Shown here: positions 1-11,021 of the stretch, piece after piece
Position numbering within the stretch: the first letter of the stretch is position 1
How the letters are laid out: every line of letters starts with the position of its first letter
From: Leptodactylus fallax
Taxonomy: Eukaryota; Chordata; Amphibia; Anura; Leptodactylidae
Reading direction: 5' to 3'
Assembly (NCBI GenBank): GCA_947044405.1
Contig: CAMRHE010000035.1
Location: forward strand, 8,467,501 to 8,531,500
Length of the DNA stretch: 64,000 nt
Position numbers and translations under genes: made by a program
The notes under the pieces: generated by a model
What the model was told of the DNA's origin: nothing
Seen by the model: only the letters and a program-made list of their open reading frames with translations
The model's database searches: none

Positions 1-354
1 ATAGGCATCAGATACCGACAGGTTAGCGACGCATTGGTTAAAAACCTATTCATTTGAATGGGTTTTTAAAGTAATGCGCGGGTGTGCGCTTACACCTTCT
101 GCACTGCAAATCTTTTTTTTTTTCGTCAGAAACAAAGTCGGACATGCAGGACTTTGTGTCCGACGAAAAAAAAAAAGGCTTCGCAGCGCAGAGGGTGTAA
201 ATGCACACCCGCGTATTACTTTAAAAACCATTCAAATGCATGGGTTTTTAACCAATGCGTCGCTAACCTGTCAGTATCCGATGCCTATCCTGATTCCCAA
301 GATTTTCACTCGGATTGGCAGCAGACAGACTCAAGCGCAGGTGTGAACCCACCC
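1..354. mobile_element. Palindromic PIF/Harbinger-like MITE, right part (cut by window start)
   Basis: Positions 1-120 and 170-288 are reverse complements around a GTCGGACATGCAGGAC centre near 146. The right terminus GTGTGAACCCACCC (341-354) is followed by TAA (355-357). A complete relative at 32471-32877 has TAA on both sides. The 3-bp TAA target duplication and GGG-type ends fit PIF/Harbinger, by inference only. It carries no transposase; open frames here are shadows of the palindrome. The TAA joins it to a dispersed repeat whose uninterrupted copy lies near 61.8 kb. Confidence 0.7.
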
Positions 355-446
355 TAAGCCGTCTAACATCCAATATAAATTAAAAGACGATTAAAAGATG
401 ATGCCAATATGTAGCAGAGATATGGTAAATAATATTTATTAATGTA
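355..446 (-). repeat. Dispersed repeat R1, first piece
   Basis: This stretch is the reverse complement of about 61709-61800 (GATGATGCC and CAGAGATATGGTA blocks). The repeat is interrupted by the Tc1-type element at 447-2078 and resumes at 2079. The Harbinger-like MITE abuts its other side. No coding potential is visible. Confidence 0.75.
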
Positions 447-2078
447 CAGTACAGACCAAAAGTTTGGACACGCCTTCTCATTCCAAGAGTTTTCTGTATT
501 TTCATGACTATAAAAATTGTAGATTCACACTGAAGGCATCAAAACTATGAATTAACACATGTGGAATTATATACTTAACAAAAAAGTGTGAAACAACTGA
601 AAATATGTTTTATATTCTAGGTTCTTCAACGTAGCCACCTTTTGCTTGGATTACTGCTTTGCACACTCTTGGCATTCTCTTGTTGAACTTCAAGAGGTAG
701 TCACCTGAAATGGTCTTCCAACAGTCTTGAAGGAGTTCCCAGAGATGCTTAGCACTTGTTGGCCCTTTTGCCTTCACTTTGCAGTCCAGCTCACCCCAAA
801 CCATCTCGATTGGGTTCAGGTCTGGTGACTGTGGAGGCCAGGTCATCTGGCGTAGCACCCCATCACTCTCCTTCTTGGTCAAATAGCCCTTACACAGTCT
901 GGAGGTGTGTTTGGGGTCATTGTCCTGTTGAAAAATAAATGATGGTCCAACTAAACGCAAACCGGATGGAATAGCATGCTGCTGCAAGATGCTGTGGTAA
1001 CCACGCTGGTTCAGTATTCCTTCAATTTTGAATAAATCCCCAACAGTGTCACCAGCAAAGCACCCCCACACCATCACACCTCCTCCTCCATGCTTCACGG
1101 TGGGAACCAGGCATGTAGAGTCCATTCGTTCACCTTTTCTGCGTCGCACAAAGAAACAGTGGTTGGAACCAAAGATCTCAAATTTGGACTCATCAGACCA
1201 AAGCCCAGATTTCCACAGGTCTAATGTCCATTCCTTGTGTTCTTTAGCCCAAAACAAGTCTCTTGTGCTTGTTGCCTGTCCTTAGCAGTGGTTTCCTAGC
1301 AGCTATTTTACCATGAAGGCCTGCTGCACACAGTCTCCTCTTAACAGTTGTTGTAGAGATGTGTCTGCTGCTAGAACTCTGTGTGGCATTGACCTGGTCT
1401 CTAATCTGAGCTGCTGTTAACCAGCGATTTCTGAGGCTGGTAACTCGGATGAACTTATCCTCCGCAGCAGAGGTGACTCTTGGTCTTCCTTTCCTGGGGC
1501 GGTCCTCATGTGAGCCAGTTTCTTTGTAGCACTCGATGGTTTTGGCCACTGCACTTGGGGACACTTTCAAAGTTTTCCCAATTTTTTGGACTGACTGACC
1601 TTCATTTCTTAAAGTAATGATGGCCACTCGTTTTTCTTTACTTAGCTGCTTTTTTTCTTGCCATAATACAAATTCTAACACTTCATTCAGTAGGACTATC
1701 AGCTGTGTATCCACCTGACTTCTGAACAACACAACTGATGGTCCCAACCCCATTTATAAGGCAAGAAATCCCACTTATTGAACCTGACAGGGCACACCTG
1801 TGAAGTGAAAACCATTTCAGGTGACTACCTCTTGAAGCTCATCAAGAGAATGCCAAGAGTGTACAAAGCAGTAATCAAAGCAAAAGGTGGCTACTTTATA
1901 GAACCTAGAATATAAGACATATTTTCAGTTGTTTCCCACTTTTTTGTTAAGTATATAATTCCACACATGTTAATTCATAGTTTTGATGCCTTCAGTGTGA
2001 ATCTACAATTTTTATAGTCATGAAAATACAGAAAACTCTTGGAATGAGAAGGTGTGTCCAAACTTTTGGTCTGTACTG
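447..2078 (-). mobile_element. Tc1/mariner element, DD38E (Intruder-like), copy 1
   Basis: A complete 1632-bp DNA transposon flanked by TA at 445-446 and 2079-2080. Its inverted terminal repeats are about 260 bp (447-~710 and ~1811-2078), start CAGTACAGACCAAAAG, and are long enough to include the last codons of the transposase. Transposase runs on the minus strand. It sits in repeat R1, and the uninterrupted R1 copy at about 61700-61715 shows one TA at that point, confirming the boundaries. A second, 3'-truncated copy lies at 57518-58802. Confidence 0.92.
610..1664 (-). pseudogene. Tc1-type transposase with DD38E triad, frameshifted (Intruder-like)
   Basis: A cut-and-paste transposase of about 350 residues that would bind the terminal repeats and insert at TA. 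The likely start is the ATG at 1664-1662, but an extra A in the following A-run puts it out of frame. The N-terminal half (to ~1250) holds helix-turn-helix sequence with a GRPR linker. A second one-base insertion in the A-run at 1251-1254 separates it from the catalytic half; copy 2 at 58.3 kb lacks that extra base. In the catalytic half, WSDESKFE gives the first Asp, QQDNDPKH the second and LNPIEMVW the Glu. I count 38 residues between the second Asp and the Glu, against 34 in the other Tc1 lineages here. This matches the published Intruder (DD38E) group as I recall it. It is inactive as read. Confidence 0.88.
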
Positions 2079-2340
2079 TATTTGGGTTACCACCCAGAGC
2101 ATTTCACATTTTGAAAATTGCGAATTTTTTTTCCAAGTTTCCATCAAATTTCCTATTTTTTTTTATAAATAAATACAAAAATATTGATTAATGTTTCCCA
2201 CTATCATGAAGTACAATGTGTCAGGAAAAAACTGTCTCAAAATTACTTGTGTAAGTTAAAGCGTCTAAAAGTTCTTGCCATATAAAGTGACATATATCAG
2301 TTTTGAAAAATGAGGCCTGGTCCTTAACGCACTTTTGGGC
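2079..2340 (-). repeat. Dispersed repeat R1, second piece
   Basis: Continuation of R1 after the Tc1 insertion. It matches the reverse complement of about 61455-61706, including GAGCATTTCACATTTTGAAA and the AAGTACAATGTGTC block. A third, more diverged copy is near 38400-38560. Non-coding. Confidence 0.72.
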
Positions 2341-3137
2341 TGTTTGTTTGTTTCTTTGAGGCAAAGCCAAGAATGGCTACAATAGGAATGGAACATATGT
2401 AGGAAGTTCTTATACTCAATCCACTCCTGGCTTTGGCTCAGCAACAAATCTACAACAAAAAAAGCTGTGTTTCCACAACGTGGGGCTTCAGCCTAAAGGC
2501 AGATTGCTTGACTAGGTGCTGAATTTTATACACTTGCCGCAATGAACTGAAAGAAACACCTGAATTCAATGGTTTTTAGATGTACCATATATTATATTTG
2601 TCTACAGAATTTAGTAATAAAATATTTAGCACTGATGAAGTAAGAATGCATTAACAAGTTTCTGTTATATTGTGTTGATTTTTGCAAAATCATGGAAAAA
2701 AAAATTATAATGTGAAATACATTACTCAACTTAAAGATTACCTGTCAGTTCCCCTGACATTTCTATTTTAGAATATTCTTGTTTTCTTCATGAAATAATA
2801 ATTTTGGAGCATCTTTATTTGAACTCCGCAATGTGCCATTTCTGTTATTCTGTCTAGAAAATCATGAATAAATTGGACCAGTTGGGCCTCACAGTTCCAG
2901 ATTCTGTAGAGGTGCTCCTTTTTGACAAAGTTTGACAAAGCTAAATTCACATCTGTGTCAGAGACTCTGTAGTTCATTCTATCACAGAGTCTGCCTGAAA
3001 TCCACTTGCATGAACAACTTTTTTGTCCAGTTTTAAAACAGACACCCGACAGACCCCATTATAGTCAGTGGGGTCTATTGGGCTTCGTATGTATCTGCTA
3101 TTATAGCGGTTCACCTGTCTGTTGTTAATGTTATATA
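2341..3137. other. Gene-free stretch with one MITE arm
   Basis: Around 2410-2505 lies one arm of a palindromic MITE (CCACAACGTGGGGCTTCAGC). The same family forms the core of the large foldback element at 13.45-14.05 kb. Around 3040-3090 is a short inverted pair, GACCCCATTATAGTCAGTGG. The rest is A+T-rich with no frame I would call a gene. Confidence 0.5.
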
Positions 3138-3238
3138 CACACATGGACAAAATTGTTGGTACCCCCTCGTGTAATGAAAGAAAAACCCACAATGGTCACA
3201 GAAATAACTTGAATCTGACAAAAGTAATTTGCCAAACT

Positions 3239-4162
<924 letters not shown>

Positions 4163-4176
4163 ATTCCCCCCTATTT
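4163..4176 (-). promoter_or_regulatory. Polypurine tract of the gypsy element
   Basis: On the minus strand the sequence reads AAAATAGGGGGGAAT directly before the LTR start TGCAGC. This is the usual plus-strand DNA primer position for an LTR retrotransposon, and it fixes the inner edge of the 3' LTR at 4162. Confidence 0.8.
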
Positions 4177-4484
4177 TAACCTGAGCCGCCCTCGGTGAAT
4201 TTTAGCCCAGGCTAGGGAAAGAACCACAGCAGACAGGACAAGACGAACAAGGCAAAACAAATAAAACTTGGCAACTATATACAAGTGAACTTAAAGTCTT
4301 TAAAAAACAGAGGTCTCTGAGGTATAGGTGCGTTAGTGTCCATTCCCAGGGCCTCAACAGGAGAATTAGGGACTCCAGGGCACAGGTGCGGTAGTGTCCA
4401 TCCTGGAGCATAGGGATAGGAAAACATAAGGAAAACTGGGGCAGTGTCCACAAGTCTGCACTGATAAACTAAGTAGTTCTGACC

Positions 4485-6166
4485 TCACTCCATAAACTGT
4501 ACAGGGCTTTTTCCTTTGGTGGTTCTCTGAGATCTTCTCAGGGCTACTTCTCCTGAAGCGCCAAGGACAACAGCTGGGCTAGCTGGAACAGGGCTGGTAG
4601 TGACAGCTTCATCCAGATCCATCTGTTCTTCTGCCTCAGCAGATAAAGTAGACGCCTCAGACGCAAGAGGCGACCTAGAGACTCCTCCTTTGGCAGGCAG
4701 CTGGAAAGTCAGGGAAGGGACGAAGAACACTGGAGGCATCCCACGGCGAAGACTCTCCGGCCCTGCTGAGGCTAGGACAGCCTCTGGAACGAGGATCTCC
4801 TCATCTGAACTACCCTCAGTGGAAGGGGACAGCACTGCGGGTGTAGGGCCCACCTGCAAACACATCTTCAAGCGATTCCAGTGGACCACCTGTGGCTTCC
4901 TCTCTTCTCTTTCCACCACAAAGACATCAGGATAGGGCTGTGCAGAGATGGTGTAGGGTTCAGTCTCCCACCTGTATTTCAACTTGCGGGTCCGGTGGTT
5001 GTTCTTCAGCCACACCTTCTCCCCAACCTGTAGGGGGTTATCCTGAGCGTGCAAGTTGTGACCCGCTTCCTGTCTGGCCCAAACCTCCTTCATAGGTCTT
5101 CTACTACGTCATGGGCTTCAGCCAGGTGCCTCTGATGGTCACTCACCCAGTCGGTCTTTGGCAATGGATTGATGTCATCCGGAACAGCAACTCCCAAGGC
5201 AACATCAACTGGCAGTTTCCCATGTCTCCCGAACATCAGGTAGTATGGTGTATACCCGGTGGACAGCTGCTTCTGGTTATTATACTGGTAGACCAGCTCA
5301 GGTAACCGTAGTGGAGGGTGACAAAGTCCGGAGGAGTCCAAGAAGAGTCTGGTTCAATTTCTCACATAGACCATTGCCCTGAGGATGGTAAGATGTTGTA
5401 CGCAGCTTCTTGCAGTTGTACAGGGCACAGAGTTCCAGGAACAGCTGAGACTCAAATGCGGAACCCCAGTCTGTGAGGATCTTCTCAGGACATCCATAGG
5501 GAAGAAGGAAAGACTTACAGAAATTCTTAGCAGTAGTCTTAGCCGATAGATCACGTACGGGTACAGTCACTGTGAACTTGGTGTAGTGGTGGTCAGGTGG
5601 TCCAGAGCCACAATCTCCAGCGCGCGATGGCTCTCAATAGGATGGAGTAGAGCCTTCTGATCAGCTTTCTCCCCTCTGGCAAGGGTGCAGGCAGTACACT
5701 CTCTACACCACTTCTCGACGTCGTCTCTCAGACCAACCCATTAGAACCAACTTCTGATAGTAGCTTCAGTCTTCTGAACCCCGAAGTGTCCAGACTTGTC
5801 ATGATAAGCCTCCAGGACCGTGTCCATATTGCATCAAGGGATGACAATTTGATGGAGTTGGGTCCCAGAAACAGGATCAGTGGAACGTCTATACACAAGT
5901 CCTCTTCTCAGGAACAGCTTCCTCCTCTGTCTCCACAGCTTGCACAGCTCTGGATTGGCATGAACTCCCCGGAGTCCAGTTGTCATCATACCTTGTCTCA
6001 GAAAGGCTCGTATCTCACTCAGAACTTTACTTTCAGACTGCAAGTGGGCCCATAATTCTGTCTCAGGAGTCGACTTCACCTGCGTAGGAGCAGCAGGGGC
6101 AGCTGGGACTTTGATGGTGTGAACAGCTTGTTTGGCAAACCGGGCATAGAAAGCTGGCATCTCCAT
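4485..6166 (-). pseudogene. Gypsy integrase region, broken
   Basis: Integrase inserts the cDNA copy. Near 5800-5690 a zinc-binding module is readable (YHDKSGHFG, then CRECTAC) with a stop between. The core begins with VALDHL at ~5600, carrying the first Asp. A deletion then joins it to a block starting TVPVRDL. The second Asp (ILTDWGSAF) and Glu (NGLCEKLNQ) are 35 residues apart, the canonical D,D35E spacing, in the frame 5298-5570. A frame change at ~5300-5340 leads into the C-terminal half, and another at ~5090 leads into KLKYRWETEPY, a GPY/F-like module (4485-5093). No chromodomain is apparent. A Ser/Glu-rich tail follows. Confidence 0.88.
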
Positions 6167-6172
6167 TTCTTC

Positions 6173-6870
6173 CTACACATCTGCATCCTCACCAGGACTG
6201 GTCTCCATTGGTAGCCGGGATAAGGCGTCTGCCCCGACGTTGGCTTTGCCAGAATTGTACTTGACCACGAAGTTGTAATTGGCCAGACGTGACGCCCATC
6301 TTTGCTTTAGAGCTCCCAGTCGTGCGGTATCCAGATGTGCTAGTGGGTTGTTGTCTGTGTAGACTTCAAAGGGAGTAGCAGCCAGATAGTCTTTGAACTT
6401 TTCAGTGACAGCCCACACCAAGGCCAGGAACTCCAGCTTGAAGGAACTGTAATTCTGGTCATTTCTTTCAGCTCCCTTCAGGCAATTACTCTCTCCTTAC
6501 CGTCTTGAATCTGAGAGAGGATGGCACCTAAGCCCTTGGTACTGGCATCAGTGTGTACCTGTAAAGGTAAGCTGTAATCCAGGTAGTCCAGAACAGGTGG
6601 CTCAGTCAGCAAGCGTTTCAGTCTCTGAAATGTGGTCTCTTGTCGCTCTACCCACTCGATAGGAATCTTCTTCCTCAGCTCCTCTTTAGGATGCCCTCTC
6701 AATAGTTCTTGCAGAGGCTCAGAGATCTGGGCAAACTTAGGGATGAACCTTCTGTAGTATCCTGCACACCCCAGGAAGCTCCTGATCTCTTTCACTGTAG
6801 TAGTTGTGGGCCAATCTTCCACAGCAGCGATCTTATCAGGATCAGGCCTCACCCCTTCAGCGCTGACCAC
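6173..6870 (-). pseudogene. Gypsy RT thumb and RNase H region
   Basis: The frame 6870-6478 begins in the RT thumb ([18 protein letters not shown]) and enters RNase H with [17 protein letters not shown] frame change at ~6475-6420 precedes the second RNase H part, which contains FEVYTDNNPLAHL and ALKQRWASRLANY. RNase H removes the RNA strand during reverse transcription. Order and motifs are normal for Ty3/gypsy, but the frame is broken. Confidence 0.88.
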
Positions 6871-8540
6871 ATGCCCCAGGTAGCGGACTTAAGTCTGCAG
6901 AAGGTGACACTTGGATGGTTTCACCTTTAGCCCGTGCTGTGCCAGGATCTGGAACACTTCTGTAAGATGTTGTAGGTGCTCCTCATACGTCTTAGAGAAG
7001 ATGATGACATTGCCAAGGTACAGCAGAACAGTCTCAAAGTTCTTGTGCCCCAGTCAGCACTCCATGAGGTGTTGAAATGTTCCAGCGGCATTACAGAGTC
7101 AAAGGCATGCTGTTGAACTCAAAGAAGCCCATGGGTGTTGTGAAGGCCGTCTTTTCTCGGTCAGCAGCAGGTACAGGTACTTGCCAGTACCCGCTGGTCA
7201 AGTCCAGGTGGAGAAGTAGGCTGTAGCTCCCAGTGCTGTAAGGGACTCTTCTATACGAGGTAAAGGGTAGGTATCCTTATGGGTGACAGCATTCAGCTTT
7301 CTGTAATCCACGCAAAACCGGACACCATCGTCTTTCTTCTTTACCAGCACCAGTGGGGCAGCCCAGGGGCTGTGGCTCTCACGGATTACGTTAGCGTCCT
7401 TCATTTCAGCCATCAGTTTCTTCACAGTCTGGTAGTTAGCCGGTGGAATGGGCCTGTACCTCTCCTTGATAGGAGGATGTGTACCAGTAGGAATGGTATG
7501 CATAATGAACTTGGTGTGCCCAAAGTCCAGTGGATGCTGAATGAAGGCTGACTGACAGTCCTTTACCACCGAGAGAATGCCTTCAATCTGTTCAGCTGGG
7601 GTGTCTGGGGCTCCAAAATGTAACTCCTCCCACCAGGCTTTGTCAGTTTCTTTCTCTCCTTTGAAGACAACTTTCTGTGTGGACTGACATGCAGTGGAAG
7701 CAGCAACTTCAATAACTTCCTCTGGAGCCACATAGGACACCACAGCTACCGGGCAATGTTTCTTTAATTCCACTGGCAGATTACTTAAGTTCATGATGCG
7801 AACTGGCACCTCCCCTCGAGTGATCTTGGACAGACAGTGGGCGACCAACAGCATGGGGTAGGCCTCTAGGGGCATAGGTTCCACTAGAGCCAGATAGTTC
7901 TGTCCCTGTACACCCATACGTGCTCGACACCACACCACAGTCTCTGTGCCAGGTTGAAGAGTCACTGACCTGCTGTCTTGAACACGGGCCCTGCAAACTT
8001 CTCCTCGGTTGTTGGCAAACTTCTGCTGAGCAGCCAAGAGATGGATGGTTTTCTGTATCACCCTCTTCTTTGTAGGCGAGGCAGTAGGTAGTGAGTTCTG
8101 CAGGGCCTCCACCATTTCTCCATAGCAGCTCTTCAGGACATTCTTGCCCAACACCACAGGGGGGACTTCATTGTCACAGATGTTAGTGACCAGGACACCC
8201 TGTCTATACAGCTTAACGCGTCCAACTTGCATATCAGGGGTCCAGTACCCAGTGATAGGTACCGGCAGTCCATTGCTGGCAAGCACCATGGGTGGAGTCT
8301 CACAGGGGTGCACCAGCCGATCATCTCCCCAAAATTCATTAAAGGTGGCTCTCTGGATAGTGGTAACCTGAGAGCCAGTGTCCAGTAGGGCAGTCAGTGG
8401 TATTCCGTCAATATAGATGGTAACTTCTGGACGGGGGCCCACATACTTAGGGGAAGGCTTTGACTTGGATGGACCTATTGTTCTTCCTCCTGAGGGGCGG
8501 TCCTTGGCCTCAGGGGAAATCCGTTTAACTGCCAGCATTG
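6871..8540 (-). pseudogene. Gypsy protease and reverse transcriptase
   Basis: Frame 8538-7198 carries an aspartic protease near its N-terminus (TALLDTGSQVTTIQ). After a linker comes the RT fingers (VIRESHSPWAAPLVLVKKKD, then RFCVDYRKLNAVT). The frame breaks at FSTWT (7198), where a shift splits the conserved Asp block, which then reads LTSGYWQVPV. Further downstream the catalytic box reads YLGN instead of YLDD: GGC and AAT codons at 7014-7009 replace both Asp codons. The polymerase is therefore doubly disabled. Confidence 0.9.
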
Positions 8541-9579
8541 AGACTCAATATGTCCATATTTGTGACAGTACCTGCAAATGGGTCTCTTTGGTTTTTCACC
8601 AGCAGCAAAGGGCAGTATTCTCCGGGCAGTTCCTCTGGGAAGCTCTGGCGGAGACTTGGAAGGAGAGGGTGGTGCACTCCTTGCTTGAGGACCAGCCTGT
8701 TCTAGTTTCTTGGTCAGGACATCCACACTTCTGACCAGCAGGGAGACCTGTTCTCTCAGATCCGCCACGTCACACGGCCCTGGTGTTGATACGGCCTGCG
8801 GTGCTGACAAATAGACATGGCGGCGTTTAAGAGAGTAAGGCTCCAGGGTGATAGTCGGAGCAGCCCCAGGTGAGGCAGGCTGAGCTGGGGACCCTGGTTG
8901 GTGTTCAGGGCCCAGTATTGGTATGACCAGTTCTTTAAAGTCCAGAAAGGAAACAGCCGGGTGTTAAGCAGAGAGAATTCTTAACTGTCTCTTTAAAGCA
9001 TCATCCTCCGCACCCTCAATAAACTGTTCTCTCAAGGCAGCGTCGGGGTTCTCTGCAGCGCGAGGATCCACTTGGGTTACAGCTAGGAAAGCCTCTTGCA
9101 AGGACAGGGCAAATACCCGGCGAGGGATTCACCGGCTTGTTGTTTTCTGCTATAAAACCGCATCCTCAACTCAGACGCAGTTCGGACTTCAAAGATGTCA
9201 CAAAGCCGCTGCACTGCAGCATTTGCTCTAGTGATGTCTTGTTGGAAGAGGGCCAGGATTTGACTTCCCTCTGAGCAGCACCCTCCAGCTGCCCCACCAG
9301 AATTTCCACTTTCTGCTCCTCAGAGAGGGGGTACAGCCTGAACATGGCCTGCATGCGGTCCTTAAAGTCCCTTAGGGTGTGCGCTTCCCCTTTGTATCGG
9401 GGTAGCCAAGGCGCACCCAGGTAGTATGGCATGTTGAGCGGCATAATGGTGGCCGCAGAGGTAGGAGTAGAAGCCACAGACAATGTGGCCACCACAGGTG
9501 ATGCAGCAGCCACAGGTGATGCAGCAGCCACTTGAGACCCCGCAGGGCTAACGGACTCATGATCGCTATCATCCGACAT
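8475..9579 (-). pseudogene. Gypsy gag with CCHC zinc knuckle, frameshifted
   Basis: Gag packages the element RNA. The best start is the ATG at 9579-9577, in a good vertebrate context (GTCACCATGT); an in-frame ATG lies 12 codons upstream. An Ala/Val/Ser-rich N-terminal stretch is followed by LPRYKGEAHTLRDFKDRMQA, a gypsy-type capsid segment. The frame is lost near 9166. It resumes for the C-terminal part (8810-8475), which has a heptad-like stretch and a zinc knuckle CRYCHKYGHIESQC with C-X2-C-X4-H-X4-C spacing, ending next to the protease frame. Confidence 0.82.
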
Positions 9580-10174
9580 GGTGACAGCAAACAAGTTTCT
9601 AGGTAAGGACAGCACTATAACAGTCAGTCTATAGGAATGGTCTCACCCAAAATGGCGGTGCCCAGGAGGCTCCGATGACGCTGTCCTATAGGAGGGGCTA
9701 CCCCGCTGATTCGTCTTTTTCGAATAGGAGGGTGGAGCTTGGCTGATGCACCTCTGACGTCTGTCTTTACTGCCTAAGTGCTGGTTTTGGCGGGCTGGCG
9801 GTTAACCTCTGTGGAGCTGAAGAATTTTGAATGATGCAGCTCCATCTGTGGCTGGAGTTAACCCCTTGTGGGCTGGGCTCACGTGCATCGGTGATGGTGC
9901 AGCAGTAAATACACAGTCCGATAACGTCTGGCGGTCCTCTAGCTTGCAATAAAGTGGCTAAACTTCGCAAACAGTTGTAACTGTTCACAGTCTTTGCAAA
10001 CAATCCAGGGAGATAGCGACAAACAGCTCCGGGCACACACACAGAGTCCTCAGTATAAATCCACAGGGATAAGTCTCTCACACAGCCAATAAAGGTTTCA
10101 GCTCACCTGTTGTAGAGATGAAGTAAGGATCTTGACACCGTAGTCTGTGATGGTATAAGGACACAGGAGTCTTG

Positions 10175-10192
10175 ATCCTGCCGACTATGCCA
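10175..10192 (-). promoter_or_regulatory. Primer-binding site, tRNA-Ser type
   Basis: On the minus strand it reads TGGCATAGTCGGCAGGAT. It matches, with one mismatch, the complement of the 3' end of vertebrate tRNA-Ser (acceptor ending CGACTACGCCA) as I know it. It lies 10 bases inside the 5' LTR edge at 10203. Confidence 0.75.
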
Positions 10193-10202
10193 AAAACGAC
10201 TT

Positions 10203-10400
10203 TGCCACAACCCAGTCGGAGGAAACCGGAGGATGGGAGTAGTAGTGGCAGATGCTGTGCCACCTAGCAGGCCGAGCACGCTCCCCAATCGCTCCAGTCC
10301 CACTCCTAGGCCGGACAAAGTTGAGGGGAGGTCCTGCAGTACTAACAGATGGTGCTGGTAGTAGTTCTTTCTCCCGGGGCACTTCCAGTTGAAGAGGGGT
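10203..10400 (-). repeat. 5' LTR of the gypsy element, truncated
   Basis: It starts TGCCACAACCCAGTCGG and follows the 3' LTR to CTTCCAGTTGAAGAG, then jumps to Tc1 terminal-repeat sequence (GGTACCATCATTTCTG). About 550 bp are missing, including the outer part that would hold the promoter, and with them the right-hand target duplication. 9580-10174 between here and gag is leader sequence without a credible gene. Confidence 0.82.
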
Positions 10401-10512
10401 ACCATCATTTCTGTCCAGGCCTGTTTCATGAGTTTTCTGTTTTAAAAAATTCTCTTGAAGCAATGTCTGACTTTCATTTGTTCATTTTCATAGAATTTTT
10501 ATATATTATTAC

Positions 10513-10927
10513 TAGAGATGAGTGAATTTCTCAAAAGTTCGATTCGGAAGTTCGATTCGAAGTTCCAAAAAAATTTGCTTTGATCCGAATTACTTTGCGG
10601 CGAATAAACAGCTTTTTCTGGGCTGCAAAGAGCCATGGTGGGCGGCAAAATGGCGGAAGCCCTTGGATGCCACAGTCACGTCTCTCTCTCTCTCTCTCTC
10701 TCCAGCACGGACAAGTTTTATTCATGTGAAAGAATCTGCTAGTAAGCAAAGACACGCCTACCCAATCACATCACTAGAGACCATCATGTGACCGTCTGAT
10801 GTCACAAAGGTCCTTACTAAATATTCGTTACCGCAAAGCATCAGGAAATCCAGAATCGTGGCGAATCAAAGATTTCCTGAAATTCGGATCGAATTTCACT
10901 TCTGCAGAATCGATTCGCTCATCTCTA
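10513..10927. mobile_element. Palindromic MITE with TAGAGATGAG termini
   Basis: Termini TAGAGATGAG and CTCATCTCTA are inverted, and subterminal GAATTTC/GAAATTC-type blocks are also inverted. It splits the right terminal repeat of Tc1 element B. The flanks ATTATTAC and AATATTAC look like an 8-bp duplication with one mismatch, which would suit hAT. A (CT)n run lies at 10681-10702. No protein is encoded. Confidence 0.7.
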
Positions 10928-11021
10928 ATATTACTTTTGTCAGATTCAAGTTATTTCTGTGACCATTGTGGGTTTTTCTTTCATTAAACGAGGGGTACCA
11001 AAAATTTTGTCCACGTGTGTA

